A stretch of DNA of 20,918 bases from positions 1 to 20,918 of the forward strand of contig CAMWVF010000003.1 in the NCBI GenBank assembly GCA_947177545.1, given 5' to 3'. Within the stretch, counting starts at the first letter, position 1. Each line of letters starts with the position of its first letter. The notes beneath the pieces were generated by a model, which had not been told where the DNA came from, searched no databases, and was given only the letters and a program-made list of their open reading frames with translations. Below, one piece after another: positions 1 through 6,977 of the stretch. The position numbers and the translations under genes are program-made. The DNA is from an uncultured Clostridia bacterium (lineage in GTDB: Bacteria; Bacillota; Clostridia; Oscillospirales; Ruminococcaceae).

Positions 1-101
1 GGCGTGTACACTTCCGTGTGCCCGAAGGAAAGAAGCGTCAGCTCCTTCAGCATTCCTTTTCGGATAAAAAATTCTTTGATACTTTGCGTAAGATACACCA
101 T
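1..101 (-). CDS. Unknown phage protein, N-terminal part only (cut by window edge)
   Basis: An ATG at 101 follows an AAAGGAG ribosome binding site 11 bases upstream and opens a frame that stays open to the window edge (33 codons). The residues are a plausible soluble N-terminus with alternating charged and hydrophobic positions and the segment FGHTEVYT near the cut. I do not recognise the family. It lies inside the 3' part of the frame of the DUF4406 gene, a far larger overlap than elsewhere in this operon, so either the upstream gene really ends earlier or this start is wrong. The rest of the gene is outside the window. Confidence 0.45.
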   Translation of the reverse strand, partial: MVYLTQSIKEFFIRKGMLKELTLLSFGHTEVYT

Positions 102-405
102 TAGCTTCAAATCTCCTTTGCACAAGAAAAATCATTTCCATATTCCGCGATCTTGCCAGTTTATATTCAAGCAAGGCTCCCGTGCTTTCCGTCCAGTCGG
201 GAAGAAAACATATTGCGCTGCATTCAATAAGCATAGCGCGGGACATTCGTATGTAAGCTTCCCAAGAGAAGCCCTCGGACGGAAGAACCGCGGGACTGAG
301 AACGATATCCCCTTGCTCCTCAAGGAATTTTTGAGCCGCCTCGAATTTCGCGCGGTAGTTAGGATCGCCTGTTATCTTACCCGCAAGATAAATTGTTTGC
401 TTCAT
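1..405 (-). CDS. DUF4406 protein (nucleoside deoxyribosyltransferase-like fold), open to window edge
   Basis: The start ATG at 405 has a GGAGG six bases upstream, and the upstream gene stops only 12 bases before it. Residues 1-95 match the DUF4406 pattern: a first strand ending YLAGKITGDPNY (6-17), PAVLP (38-42), and the C-terminal FLPDWTESTGALLE (67-80). DUF4406 is structurally related to nucleoside 2-deoxyribosyltransferases, so a role in nucleotide metabolism is possible but unproven. The domain should finish near residue 95, yet this frame has no stop and runs about 40 basic-rich residues to the edge, overlapping the next likely gene. One extra T in the T5 run (127-131 on the plus strand) would make it stop at 107, just before the next start. 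The domain call is firm; the 3' end is not. Confidence 0.7.
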   Translation of the reverse strand, partial: MKQTIYLAGKITGDPNYRAKFEAAQKFLEEQGDIVLSPAVLPSEGFSWEAYIRMSRAMLIECSAICFLPDWTESTGALLEYKLARSRNMEMIFLVQRRFEANGVSYAKYQRIFYPKRNAEGADASFLRAHGSVHA

Positions 406-416
406 ATCAGCCCTCC

Positions 417-569
417 TTATATGTTGATAAGAGAATCCGATACTTCCTCGGCTGAATCAGCTTCGAATTCTCGGTATATATAATCTCCGCGGTTAAACTT
501 GTCGATAGCCTCGTCTTCACTGTCTGCATCGACATAAGCAAAGCCGTTAAAATTCACTTTATATTTCAC
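417..569 (-). CDS. Small acidic phage protein, 50 aa
   Basis: A 50-residue frame starting at GTG 569, with AGGTAGGTG-type purine-rich sequence just upstream; another in-frame GTG at 578 is possible. The start overlaps the stop of the preceding gene, and its stop sits immediately before the GGAGG of the DUF4406 gene, the spacing expected of a real operon member. The sequence begins VKYKVNFNGFAYVDADSEDE, a beta-type segment followed by an acidic helix, as in many small phage proteins of the form 'KYxVxFxGxxxVxAxxEEEA'. No catalytic motif is visible. The function is unknown. Confidence 0.65.
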   Translation of the reverse strand: MKYKVNFNGFAYVDADSEDEAIDKFNRGDYIYREFEADSAEEVSDSLINI

Positions 570-897
570 ATACAGCACCTACCTTTCCTGTCAGCATATC
601 GTCAATGATCGGAATGAAAAGAATTATTGCCGTATTACGGTGCAGCATGGTAGGCGCGTCGGCTATCTTGCAGAGCATATGCAAATATACATCCTTTGCG
701 GTAACGTTTCCCTCGGTGCGCCATTTTTCCATAAAGGAATTGCTATTGCTGCTGAAGCGTTTGTACAGCTCCGTATGACGGGAATATTCGGCGATATCGT
801 GTATTATAGCTATTGATTTATCGGTAAATGTGCAGTCGCCGCCGATGTCTTCTATCAAAGAGATCATAAGGTCGTTGACCTCGGTAAAATCTTTCAT
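559..897 (-). CDS. Hypothetical phage protein, 112 aa
   Basis: The start ATG at 897 is chosen because AAGGAGG lies 7 bases upstream; in-frame codons further upstream have no ribosome binding site and would overlap the preceding small gene. The protein is predicted mostly helical, soluble at its N-terminus (begins MKDFTEVNDL), with a hydrophobic stretch near residues 88-101 (ILFIPIIDDML) probably too short and charged to be a membrane helix. I recognise no domain. It lies between two small genes in the accessory tail of the early operon. Confidence 0.7.
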   Translation of the reverse strand: MKDFTEVNDLMISLIEDIGGDCTFTDKSIAIIHDIAEYSRHTELYKRFSSNSNSFMEKWRTEGNVTAKDVYLHMLCKIADAPTMLHRNTAIILFIPIIDDMLTGKVGAVCEI

Positions 898-913
898 AGT
901 CAGCCTCCTTAGT

Positions 914-1081
914 TTATTTTTGAGATGGGTGTTTATTGTTTTCCATATCAGCCAGCAGTCTTTCCAATATGGAGACAGCATAATCCATTTCCGTAGGGGT
1001 CAATTTTTCAATTTTGCGCCTGGCAGACATCAGATCCTCGCATATAGAGAGGATTTTGTGGTGTATGATAAATATATCCAA
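914..1081 (-). CDS. Small hypothetical protein, 55 aa, TTG start
   Basis: An in-frame stop lies just upstream, so the gene must start at TTG 1081 or at the internal ATG 1030. TTG 1081 is preferred because AAAGGAG sits 9 bases upstream and 21 bases after the YopX gene ends; the shorter version (38 aa) has a weaker GAGG. The C-terminal half is a charged amphipathic helix around KIEKLTPTEMDYAVSILERL, typical of a small helical binding or regulatory protein. No homology is claimed. Its stop lies 16 bases before the next start, with the AAGGAGG between them. Confidence 0.5.
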   Translation of the reverse strand: MDIFIIHHKILSICEDLMSARRKIEKLTPTEMDYAVSILERLLADMENNKHPSQK

Positions 1082-1102
1082 AGCCCAAAGCTCCTTTCAA
1101 TC

Positions 1103-1570
1103 CTAACCCTGCATGAGCTCAAACTTTTCTGGCGTTGCAGGCATAAGGGTATTTTGCGTAATTTCGTTTAGAAGCGGCATATCCGCAGAGTTTAATAAAG
1201 CAGGACTATCATGTATGTTACCGATGACCTCATAATATGTCATAGTCCCTTTGCAAACTACAGGACGCGGATACCCGTCAAGCCCTTTTGCAATAAATGT
1301 TGCTGTGGCTTGGCTATACTCCACGATAAACAAATCTTTTTTGTCCTTACCCTTAATAATGTCACCCTCGAAAATCCTCTTGCCATTTTTGTCGGGCATA
1401 CATATATGCCGACCAACCGTTTCGGGAATGATCTCACCATAGCCATATATGCAGTAGATAGTTTGGTCTCCGTCTTTAAGTTCAACATAGTTACCGTACA
1501 CCCAATCACCTTTTTTATGCGGCAAATTATCGTATTTTAATTTCCCGCGTGTTAAAAACCTTTCGTTCAT
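1103..1570 (-). CDS. YopX family protein
   Basis: A 155-residue protein with the YopX (SPbeta phage) architecture. The N-terminal segment after MNERFLTRGKL reads GDWVYGNYVEL (about 21-31), then a beta-rich core with MPDKNGKRIFEGDIIKGK (about 58-75) and the family's closing signature YYEVIGNIHDSPALLN (about 112-127). YopX is a small beta-barrel-like protein found in many Firmicutes phages; its function is not established. The ATG at 1570 has AAGGA about 9 bases upstream and lies 6 bases after the stop of the radical SAM gene. The C-terminal 25 residues extend beyond the usual family end and are not conserved in character. Confidence 0.88.
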   Translation of the reverse strand: MNERFLTRGKLKYDNLPHKKGDWVYGNYVELKDGDQTIYCIYGYGEIIPETVGRHICMPDKNGKRIFEGDIIKGKDKKDLFIVEYSQATATFIAKGLDGYPRPVVCKGTMTYYEVIGNIHDSPALLNSADMPLLNEITQNTLMPATPEKFELMQG

Positions 1571-1576
1571 TTATCA

Positions 1577-2500
1577 TCATCCTTTCGTATTGTATTCCTC
1601 AAATCTCCGTGTACTTTTAAATATCCAGCGGCAATTGCACCACCGCTGTAACTGCCGTATCCGCTTCGGCGCGGTCTCCTTTTGATAGATCATCACATAG
1701 GGACTGTACCCCAAATCCCGCAAGGTATAAATGCGGTATAAGTCCTCCTCAATCGTGCTGTTGAAATTCGTAAGCACATATACCGATTTATTTCGCTGGG
1801 ACTTTACGACCGAAAATTCCGCAAACCGTTTAAAATAATCGGTCAAGTCCTCTTGGGGATTGTCCCACGCAAAATGTATCATCGAGGTTTTGACTCTGTT
1901 CAGTAGTGCGATGTTATCGGAATTTGTCAGCCGTATGTCAATACCCTGCGTGAAGTCCACCCTTGCATGGCTTTCCGCAAGCTGTACCAATATTTTTTCG
2001 TGGTCTTTACAGGCAAGCAGATTAGGGTCAAGGAGCTTTATCTCCCGCTGACCGCGCCAAAATTCCGACAGATCCGCTACTTGGTGGGAGCAGCGTCCCT
2101 CCTTACCGCCGACTACGCAGAACCCGCACCCTCGGGGACACCCTCTTGTGAGAAATCTGACGGCATATTTATAGTCGGGGTACAGGTCGTAATCTGGATA
2201 AATATGCTCTATCGCTTTCGGAAGCGGCGTGTCCATGCTGCTGTCAAAGACCTCTTTGCCGTCCCGAACCGATATGCAGTATCCCGTACCGCCTTTGCGT
2301 ATCTCGTCAGCCTGTACAATACAGGTATCGTCAATGTCGGGGGTGAACGAGAAAACTTTGGAGGCGTACACAAGGTCGTAGTGGTTAAGGGGTATGTAAT
2401 GCTCCACGGTGTCGCCTATGGACTTGTGGTATGCCGAAAGCTTCATCAGCGGCAGGGACGGGAAATTGTGGCAGTCGCTCCACAAACCTATTTTTGCCAT
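1577..2500 (-). CDS. Phage radical SAM protein
   Basis: A 307-residue protein. The start ATG at 2500 has AAGGAG eight bases upstream and overlaps no gene; the longer frame lacks a site. The radical SAM cluster motif CPRGCGFC (Cys121, Cys125, Cys128; CxxxCxxC) follows the hydrophobic strand YAVRFLTRG. An N-terminal region of about 110 residues precedes it, as in proteins with a Rossmann-like first domain. Downstream are features of a partial TIM barrel: DPNLLAC, FTQGIDIRLT, MIHFAWDNPQ and YVLTNFN. Such an enzyme would bind a [4Fe-4S] cluster and cleave S-adenosylmethionine to a radical; the substrate is unknown. It sits among small accessory genes downstream of a C5 methyltransferase, so a nucleic-acid substrate is conceivable, but that is inference. 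Confidence 0.88.
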   Translation of the reverse strand: MAKIGLWSDCHNFPSLPLMKLSAYHKSIGDTVEHYIPLNHYDLVYASKVFSFTPDIDDTCIVQADEIRKGGTGYCISVRDGKEVFDSSMDTPLPKAIEHIYPDYDLYPDYKYAVRFLTRGCPRGCGFCVVGGKEGRCSHQVADLSEFWRGQREIKLLDPNLLACKDHEKILVQLAESHARVDFTQGIDIRLTNSDNIALLNRVKTSMIHFAWDNPQEDLTDYFKRFAEFSVVKSQRNKSVYVLTNFNSTIEEDLYRIYTLRDLGYSPYVMIYQKETAPKRIRQLQRWCNCRWIFKSTRRFEEYNTKG

Positions 2501-2501
2501 G

Positions 2502-2630
2502 TCAGCGGCTCCTTGGAACATTCACGAAAAATATTGAAAATAAAACTATCCACCAGTGGTGAAATATTACCGCCAATACAGTGAAACAAATCATTATAAC
2601 GGCGTTTTCCAAATATGCAAACCCACGCAT
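2502..2630 (-). CDS. Small single-pass membrane protein, 42 aa
   Basis: A 43-codon frame (with stop) that fills the gap between its neighbours: its ATG at 2630 begins two bases after the preceding stop, GAGGAG lies 9 bases upstream inside the preceding gene, and its TGA ends one base before the radical SAM ATG. The product begins MRGFAYLENAVIMICFTVLA and has a strongly hydrophobic stretch over residues 10-36 including HHWWIVLFSIFF, followed by a short basic tail (PRSR). This is a single transmembrane helix with a positive C-terminus. Similar tiny hydrophobic proteins occur in Firmicutes phage early operons; the function is unknown. Confidence 0.72.
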   Translation of the reverse strand: MRGFAYLENAVIMICFTVLAVIFHHWWIVLFSIFFVNVPRSR

Positions 2631-2632
2631 TA

Positions 2633-2866
2633 CTATTCTCTCCTCTCTTTTTCGGGCTTCCAGATCGCAACATAGTGCGGATAATTAACACGAGATTTTA
2701 TGTGCTTTGGCGCCTTGTTTTCAATGAAACGTTTTACTGCCGCTGTAGGCTTTTTGAAATATTTGATATCGCCGCTATAGTAATGCACCTGATAGGAAGC
2801 GAATTTTCCTGCCCAGCCAGTTGTACCGTCGCTGACTGTCTTTGCACGTACTTCTATAATTCTCAT
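2633..2866 (-). CDS. Hypothetical phage protein, 77 aa
   Basis: Starts at ATG 2866 (GGAGG ten bases upstream); GTG 2872, only four bases from the same GGAGG, is the alternative. It begins MRIIEVRAKTVSDG, with beta-strand-like residues, a GWAGKFASYQVHYYSGDIKYF segment of aromatic-rich strands, and a basic helix (AVKRFIENKAPKHIKSRV). Its stop codon TAG is directly followed by the next gene's ATG. The basic, aromatic character would fit nucleic-acid binding, but no family is recognised. Confidence 0.65.
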   Translation of the reverse strand: MRIIEVRAKTVSDGTTGWAGKFASYQVHYYSGDIKYFKKPTAAVKRFIENKAPKHIKSRVNYPHYVAIWKPEKERRE

Positions 2867-2897
2867 TTGCACAAGTCCTCCAGTTTATGATAATGAT

Positions 2898-3518
2898 CTA
2901 TTCCACCCACATCCGCGGGGGAATCCCTTGGATTATTTCGTCAAAATCCTTTGCGTTTGAGCCTGTCAGCTCCTCGTAAAGTCTGTTTATTTTTTCATTT
3001 TTCCGTTCGAGGATCGCGCCGCGTTCGTCCAGTTCCTCAACTATTGATGTCAGGCAATCGTGCGCCGCCTTAATGTCAAAAAACAATACAAGCGTGGTAA
3101 GTACCTTGCGAAAATTCCGTATAAGCTGCTCCTTGGTAAAACGCATTAACCTCTTTTCCGCCTCCTGCACGGCGGCGTCCTCAAGGTAGGAGAGCATGGC
3201 GAAGTAATCTTCTTCAACTTGGTCAAATCCGAGAACCTTTTCCTGATAACCGAGCAAAGCTACGGTCATGTCGTCCCAGATATCGCGCAAGCTGTAGTCA
3301 CTGTAATCGCTGTTATCAAGAGCGTCCCATAAGCGGTATGCGCCGTCCGAGAGATCGTCGAATTGTTCTTTGTACTCCTGATAATAGCCGCTTTCTTCGC
3401 GTTCATACCCGTAGGGATCGCCGTTGTTGCCTATCTCGTCGAGGAACTCTACTATCTCGTAAAAATTCAGTGATTTGAGCATTGATTTTTTCCAAAGCGG
3501 TTTTTTGGACTGATCCAC
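2898..3518 (-). CDS. Hypothetical phage protein, 206 aa, acidic with C-terminal helix
   Basis: GTG at 3518 is supported as the start by GGAGG eight bases upstream. The protein is acidic and mostly helical. A Tyr/Asp-rich N-terminal third (the DNSDYSDYSLRDIWDDM area, about 68-84) is followed by a long helical part with a coiled-coil tendency near residues 160-190 (EELDERGAILERKNEKINRL). No catalytic motif is visible. It begins three bases after the stop of the preceding gene and is probably coupled to it. The function is unknown. Confidence 0.72.
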   Translation of the reverse strand: MDQSKKPLWKKSMLKSLNFYEIVEFLDEIGNNGDPYGYEREESGYYQEYKEQFDDLSDGAYRLWDALDNSDYSDYSLRDIWDDMTVALLGYQEKVLGFDQVEEDYFAMLSYLEDAAVQEAEKRLMRFTKEQLIRNFRKVLTTLVLFFDIKAAHDCLTSIVEELDERGAILERKNEKINRLYEELTGSNAKDFDEIIQGIPPRMWVE

Positions 3519-3521
3519 CGT

Positions 3522-3827
3522 TCACACCTCCAAATTGTACGGTCCCCAGGAAAGCTCTTCGAGCTCCTGTTCATAATCCGTTATCGAATCTTTCGCCGCT
3601 GCGATCTTGTCTTCTATGATCTTGGCTTCCTTTGCCGTTGAAAACATATCCGCAATAATACGCATACCAAACTCGCTGTACAAGCTTGCAATTTGCTTTT
3701 TCCCCTCCCGTATGTTTTCACTTATGGACGGGTGCCATATGTAAACAAATTCAATTATCCGATATTCTCTATCGTTCGGGACAGTAGCAGAATCGGATAT
3801 AAGTTCTGTAAATTCAGCCTTTGTCAT
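3522..3827 (-). CDS. Conserved phage protein, 101 aa
   Basis: ATG at 3827 with a GGAG about eight bases upstream. The pattern resembles a small protein often seen in Firmicutes phage early regions: MTKAEFTELI at the N-terminus, YRIIEFVYIWHPSIS (about 22-36), IASLYSEFGMRIIADM (about 46-61), then a C-terminal coiled-coil-like helix (KIAAAKDSITDYEQELEEL). No function is known for the group. Its stop lies 3 bases before the next start, suggesting coupled translation. Confidence 0.75.
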   Translation of the reverse strand: MTKAEFTELISDSATVPNDREYRIIEFVYIWHPSISENIREGKKQIASLYSEFGMRIIADMFSTAKEAKIIEDKIAAAKDSITDYEQELEELSWGPYNLEV

Positions 3828-3857
3828 TTTTTCATCTCCATATCTTCATGATTTTAT

Positions 3858-4499
3858 TTACTGCTCAAAAAATGAGATCTGTTCACCATCTGACTTTTTG
3901 ACCGACGCTTGGCTTTTTTCGGCGGCTTCCTTTTGGAGCCGATCCCATACGGCGAGTACCTTGGGGTCGGGCGCTTCGGAGCATATGAGCTTGCGTGTGT
4001 TGGGATCCCACGTTCGGGGGAGTCTGCCCTCAGCTGTACTTTTGACGGCAGAATCATACCAGGAATCGCTTAATTGCCATTTTGAGCAAGTGTGGTAGGC
4101 GTACGCCCAGTAGCCTGTTTTTCTCTGGCCGAAAGTATAGCCAATAAGCAAGGGATGTCTGTCTGCAATTTCTTCTTTTGGTAATCTGCAATAATCGCTT
4201 TTGTCAAGAAAAAGATTTGAGTATCTGCATGAATCACATATGCCAGGGTAACCGTAATTGGGAGTGAACGAAAAGCATTCATTATCGTGCACTTCATAAG
4301 TGCAGGAAATATGGTGATAACTTATTATTTTCTGTTCGCAATAATCGGCTATGGAAATGATATTACACGGCGTTGACGGTCTGCAGCTGAATAATTGTCC
4401 TGGCGAAAGTTCGCCTGTTGTATTGGGCAAACCCGTGAAATGCATACAATATTGGCAGCGGTTGTTATATATGCTGTCGGGAATTGACGGCCGAGCCAT
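3858..4499 (-). CDS. Cysteine-rich protein with a C-terminal clamp-binding-like motif, 213 aa
   Basis: The start ATG at 4499 has GAGGTGG five bases upstream; GTG 4508 is disfavoured because it lies on top of that site. Ten cysteines fall in residues 1-104: CxxC at 15/18, then 39, 45, 54, 66, 75, CxxC at 88/91, and 104. This suggests one or more zinc sites, or possibly an Fe-S site. The middle part is aromatic-rich (GYWAYAYHTCSKWQLSD), and residues 180-206 are a charged linker. The last residues are QISFFEQ; QISFF (207-211) resembles the bacterial sliding-clamp motif QL[SD]LF. That would tether the protein to the host replisome, an inference from the motif only. I do not recognise the family. 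Confidence 0.75.
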   Translation of the reverse strand: MARPSIPDSIYNNRCQYCMHFTGLPNTTGELSPGQLFSCRPSTPCNIISIADYCEQKIISYHHISCTYEVHDNECFSFTPNYGYPGICDSCRYSNLFLDKSDYCRLPKEEIADRHPLLIGYTFGQRKTGYWAYAYHTCSKWQLSDSWYDSAVKSTAEGRLPRTWDPNTRKLICSEAPDPKVLAVWDRLQKEAAEKSQASVKKSDGEQISFFEQ

Positions 4500-4534
4500 T
4501 ATGTCCACCTCGTTTCTTTCAATTTGATTTTTTT

Positions 4535-4720
4535 CTACTCAACCTTAATAGCGAAAAAATCTTTTTTGGATTTTTCTTTGAGCTCATCCGCCAAAACTGA
4601 AAATTCATGTGAAAAAACAGGACGTCCCATCAGCTCTCCTGAGTACTTATAAATTTCGGCGAGGTCGCCGATGAACACGCCTGTATATAAGGTTATAACA
4701 GCCGCTTCTCTCTTAGTCAT
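4535..4720 (-). CDS. Small conserved phage protein (DUF7736-like), 61 aa
   Basis: The ATG at 4720 has GAGGAGG nine bases upstream; the upstream TTG at 4738 would put the ribosome binding site inside the gene. The start overlaps the end of the preceding gene by eight bases. The sequence shows the pattern KREAAVITLYTGVFIGD, then GRPVFSHEFSVLADELKEKS, typical of a widespread small phage protein whose members share 'AYTG...GRPVFTHE' (I believe DUF7736). No function is known. It is complete at the usual length of about 60-70 residues. Confidence 0.78.
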   Translation of the reverse strand: MTKREAAVITLYTGVFIGDLAEIYKYSGELMGRPVFSHEFSVLADELKEKSKKDFFAIKVE

Positions 4721-4946
4721 CTTCTTGAACCTCCTCAATGTTTACGCGGAGGACTAAGCCCTTTTTTACCGCGTATTTGTTCTTGGGCAAGCGTATCGCT
4801 TTGCCAGTATGGTATGCTTTCTGCAGTCCCGAATAGGACAGCCCCGACATCCGCGCAAGTTCGCTGAAGCTGTCGGCAGTAACCAAGGGCAGTTGGTACT
4901 CGTCGCAGGATACAAGCATAACGCAAAAATTATCTTTTTCTCCCAT
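4713..4946 (-). CDS. Small phage protein with HTH-like segment, 77 aa
   Basis: ATG at 4946 is chosen over TTG at 4952: AAGGAG lies eight bases before the ATG but only two before the TTG. After a beta-type N-terminus (NFCVMLVSCDEYQLPLVTAD) comes a segment that reads as helix-turn-helix, SFSELARMSGLSYSGLQKAY (about 27-46), then the basic IRLPKNKYAVKKG. A small DNA-binding or transcriptional role is plausible. It starts two bases after the stop of the preceding gene and overlaps the next gene by eight bases. Confidence 0.72.
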   Translation of the reverse strand: MGEKDNFCVMLVSCDEYQLPLVTADSFSELARMSGLSYSGLQKAYHTGKAIRLPKNKYAVKKGLVLRVNIEEVQEDD

Positions 4947-4948
4947 GC

Positions 4949-5284
4949 TCAACGCTCCTTTTCCCAGAACTGCAGGTCATTTGGTGAAAGAACGTGCAGT
5001 ACAAAATCCTTTTGGAGATCGACCTCATTTACGGATTTGTAATTTTTTGCGTGGTCGAAATTTGCGGTATGCATACAATCAGTCTTGCCACAGCAGTTCT
5101 CTCCGCAAGCTCTTTGGTCGCAAAGGTAAAAAATGCGAATGCGGTCAGCTTTATCAAACGGCGGGTGCGCTTCGGCAAGCCGCCTGTCGTCAAGACCGTA
5201 AATAACCTTCTGCAGTTCCTCCGACTGTTCATCGGTCAGCTTGTGCTGTTCGAGTATTGATGTCAGTGTGGATATGTTTATCAT
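4949..5284 (-). CDS. Small protein with Cys/His cluster, probable zinc-binding, 111 aa
   Basis: ATG at 5284 with AGGAGG eight bases upstream. The N-terminal 40 residues are helical (LTSILEQHKLTDEQSEELQK). The centre holds a compact Cys/His cluster: CDQRACGENCCGKTDCMHT (about 54-72), then NFDHAKNY. Such a Cys-rich knuckle followed by 'DCxHTxxFxHAKNF' is familiar from many phage early proteins and suggests a bound zinc ion. No enzymatic motif is visible. It lies directly downstream of the DNA methyltransferase gene in the same operon; the function is unknown. Confidence 0.75.
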   Translation of the reverse strand: MINISTLTSILEQHKLTDEQSEELQKVIYGLDDRRLAEAHPPFDKADRIRIFYLCDQRACGENCCGKTDCMHTANFDHAKNYKSVNEVDLQKDFVLHVLSPNDLQFWEKER

Positions 5285-5303
5285 AAGGCATTCCTCCTAT
5301 TTT

Positions 5304-6977
5304 TTATACGGCTACTGCCTGTCTGGCTTTGAGGTCGTTCATAGTCAGTATGGTATCACCGCAGTATTCGGGCAAATTGGCTCTGACAAGAGCCTCGGCA
5401 AACGGCGGCGGGACAGCGTTCCCGCACCGTGCGACCTGTTTTGTACGACTATATTTTTTCTTGTTACAGTCAACCGCTATGATGTAATCGGGCGGGAAGC
5501 CTTGAGCATTGTACAGTTCCCGAGGCTCAAGCATACGCAGCCCTATGTCTGCCAAGAAATAATATATATCGTCTATTTTGAAAAGAAGTATTTCGTTATC
5601 TTTTAATTCATATCCGCAGTATGTATTAAGAAGCTTCCGTATTTCTGGCCAGTTTCTCAAATCTGCATCATCACAGCTTATAGGCGCGATATATGTTTCC
5701 ACAAGTCCGTGACGGTCCTTTGTCGTGATCGTGTGCAGCGGTTCGCAGATGTCGGAAGCGTGGTCCCCAGAATAATACTTTATGAGGTTTGCGGATATCA
5801 GCCCGTATCTTGGCGAGCTGTCAACAGTCATTATCGGTTCGGTAAGCGCCTGTCCGCGCACCTCTGACTTTGCCGTTTCGGAATGATACTGAATTAGGTA
5901 CCCTGCGGAAATGGCGTTATGGTCAACGGCGGTTACAGTGTGCAGAGGACTGTCGGCAGGGCTTCCGACGATATTTCCATAGTATTTTGATATATGCGGT
6001 GTCATAAGGAAATTTCGGTTGCCTGTGGTGACCGTAGGCAAGGGTTCACTTAAAGCCTTGCAGCGGTTTTTATCATTGTTGACCATAATGTATGGAGAGA
6101 AGAACGGCTCTGCAAGGTACTGCTTAGTGGAGGAAACAAGCTCGTCAAGGCTGTTCACCCTCGGTTCCTGACCCTTCCGTTCGCCGTACCCTATCGGCAC
6201 AATAAACGGGTTCGCATTTTTAATCGTGAATTTATCCAAGCCTCTTGCTATTCGTCTTAATGTATTGGGTGCAAGCGGTTTCTTTCTCCCAAAAATTGAC
6301 CTGCAGGGGATAGACCAGTCAATACATTCCGCTGCTGTTCGGTAAGGCTTGAGACTCCGACCAACTCCATGAGTTGGCTTTGGGAATACGATTGGCTGAC
6401 CGTCACAGCGCGCAACAAGGAAAAATCGGTTACGTATGGTCGGTGCACCGTAATCACAAGCCTTGAGCTCCTTGTATTCTACGCAATATCCCAACTCAGT
6501 GAGTTGGTTTATAAACTTGCGAAACGTCTGACCCTGCTTGCTCTTGATGGGTTTGCCTCGCTTAATAGAACCCCAAGTTTGAAATTCAGGAACATTTTCC
6601 AGAATGATTACCCTCGGTCGGACTTTCGCCGCCCAGCGCAGCGTGATCCAGGCAAGTCCGCGGATCTGCTTGCTGACAGGGGCGCGTCCCTTGGCTCGGG
6701 AGAAGTGGCGGCAGTCGGGGGAGAACCATGCCAGTCCCACGGGACGCCCTCGGCAGACTTCCACGGGGTCAATAGCCCATACACTTTCCTGGTAATGTTC
6801 GGTGTACGGGTGGTTAGCCTTGTGCATTGCAATAGCGTCGGGGTCGTGATTTATTGCTATTGTTACGGGCTGACCCGTAGCAAGCTCTATCCCCGTGGAA
6901 GCTCCGCCGCCGCCCGCGAAGTTATCCACGAAGATCTCCTGCGTAAAAGAGAGCTGAGCGAAATTGGTATTATTCAT
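5304..6977 (-). CDS. C5-cytosine-specific DNA methyltransferase
   Basis: A 557-residue protein. ATG at 6977 has AAGGAAGG just upstream and overlaps the preceding gene by eight bases. The C5-MTase motifs appear in order: motif I VDNFAGGGGASTG (17-29), the catalytic loop FSPDC (85-89, Cys89, in the SPDC variant of PCQ), motif VI ILENVPEF (125-132), motif VIII PTIRNRFFLVA (179-189), and motif X GNAVPPPFAEALV near the C-terminus. It methylates cytosine in DNA using S-adenosylmethionine. The region between motifs VIII and X is long (about 300 residues) and holds the target-recognition part, including three copies of an 'LhTVT' type phrase. No restriction gene is beside it, so it looks like a solitary phage enzyme protecting DNA from host restriction; that role is inferred. 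Confidence 0.93.
   Translation of the reverse strand: MNNTNFAQLSFTQEIFVDNFAGGGGASTGIELATGQPVTIAINHDPDAIAMHKANHPYTEHYQESVWAIDPVEVCRGRPVGLAWFSPDCRHFSRAKGRAPVSKQIRGLAWITLRWAAKVRPRVIILENVPEFQTWGSIKRGKPIKSKQGQTFRKFINQLTELGYCVEYKELKACDYGAPTIRNRFFLVARCDGQPIVFPKPTHGVGRSLKPYRTAAECIDWSIPCRSIFGRKKPLAPNTLRRIARGLDKFTIKNANPFIVPIGYGERKGQEPRVNSLDELVSSTKQYLAEPFFSPYIMVNNDKNRCKALSEPLPTVTTGNRNFLMTPHISKYYGNIVGSPADSPLHTVTAVDHNAISAGYLIQYHSETAKSEVRGQALTEPIMTVDSSPRYGLISANLIKYYSGDHASDICEPLHTITTKDRHGLVETYIAPISCDDADLRNWPEIRKLLNTYCGYELKDNEILLFKIDDIYYFLADIGLRMLEPRELYNAQGFPPDYIIAVDCNKKKYSRTKQVARCGNAVPPPFAEALVRANLPEYCGDTILTMNDLKARQAVAV

Noticed and set aside
132..323. 63-residue minus-strand frame
   Set aside because: It is an alternative frame of the DUF4406 gene, without a ribosome binding site or recognisable sequence.
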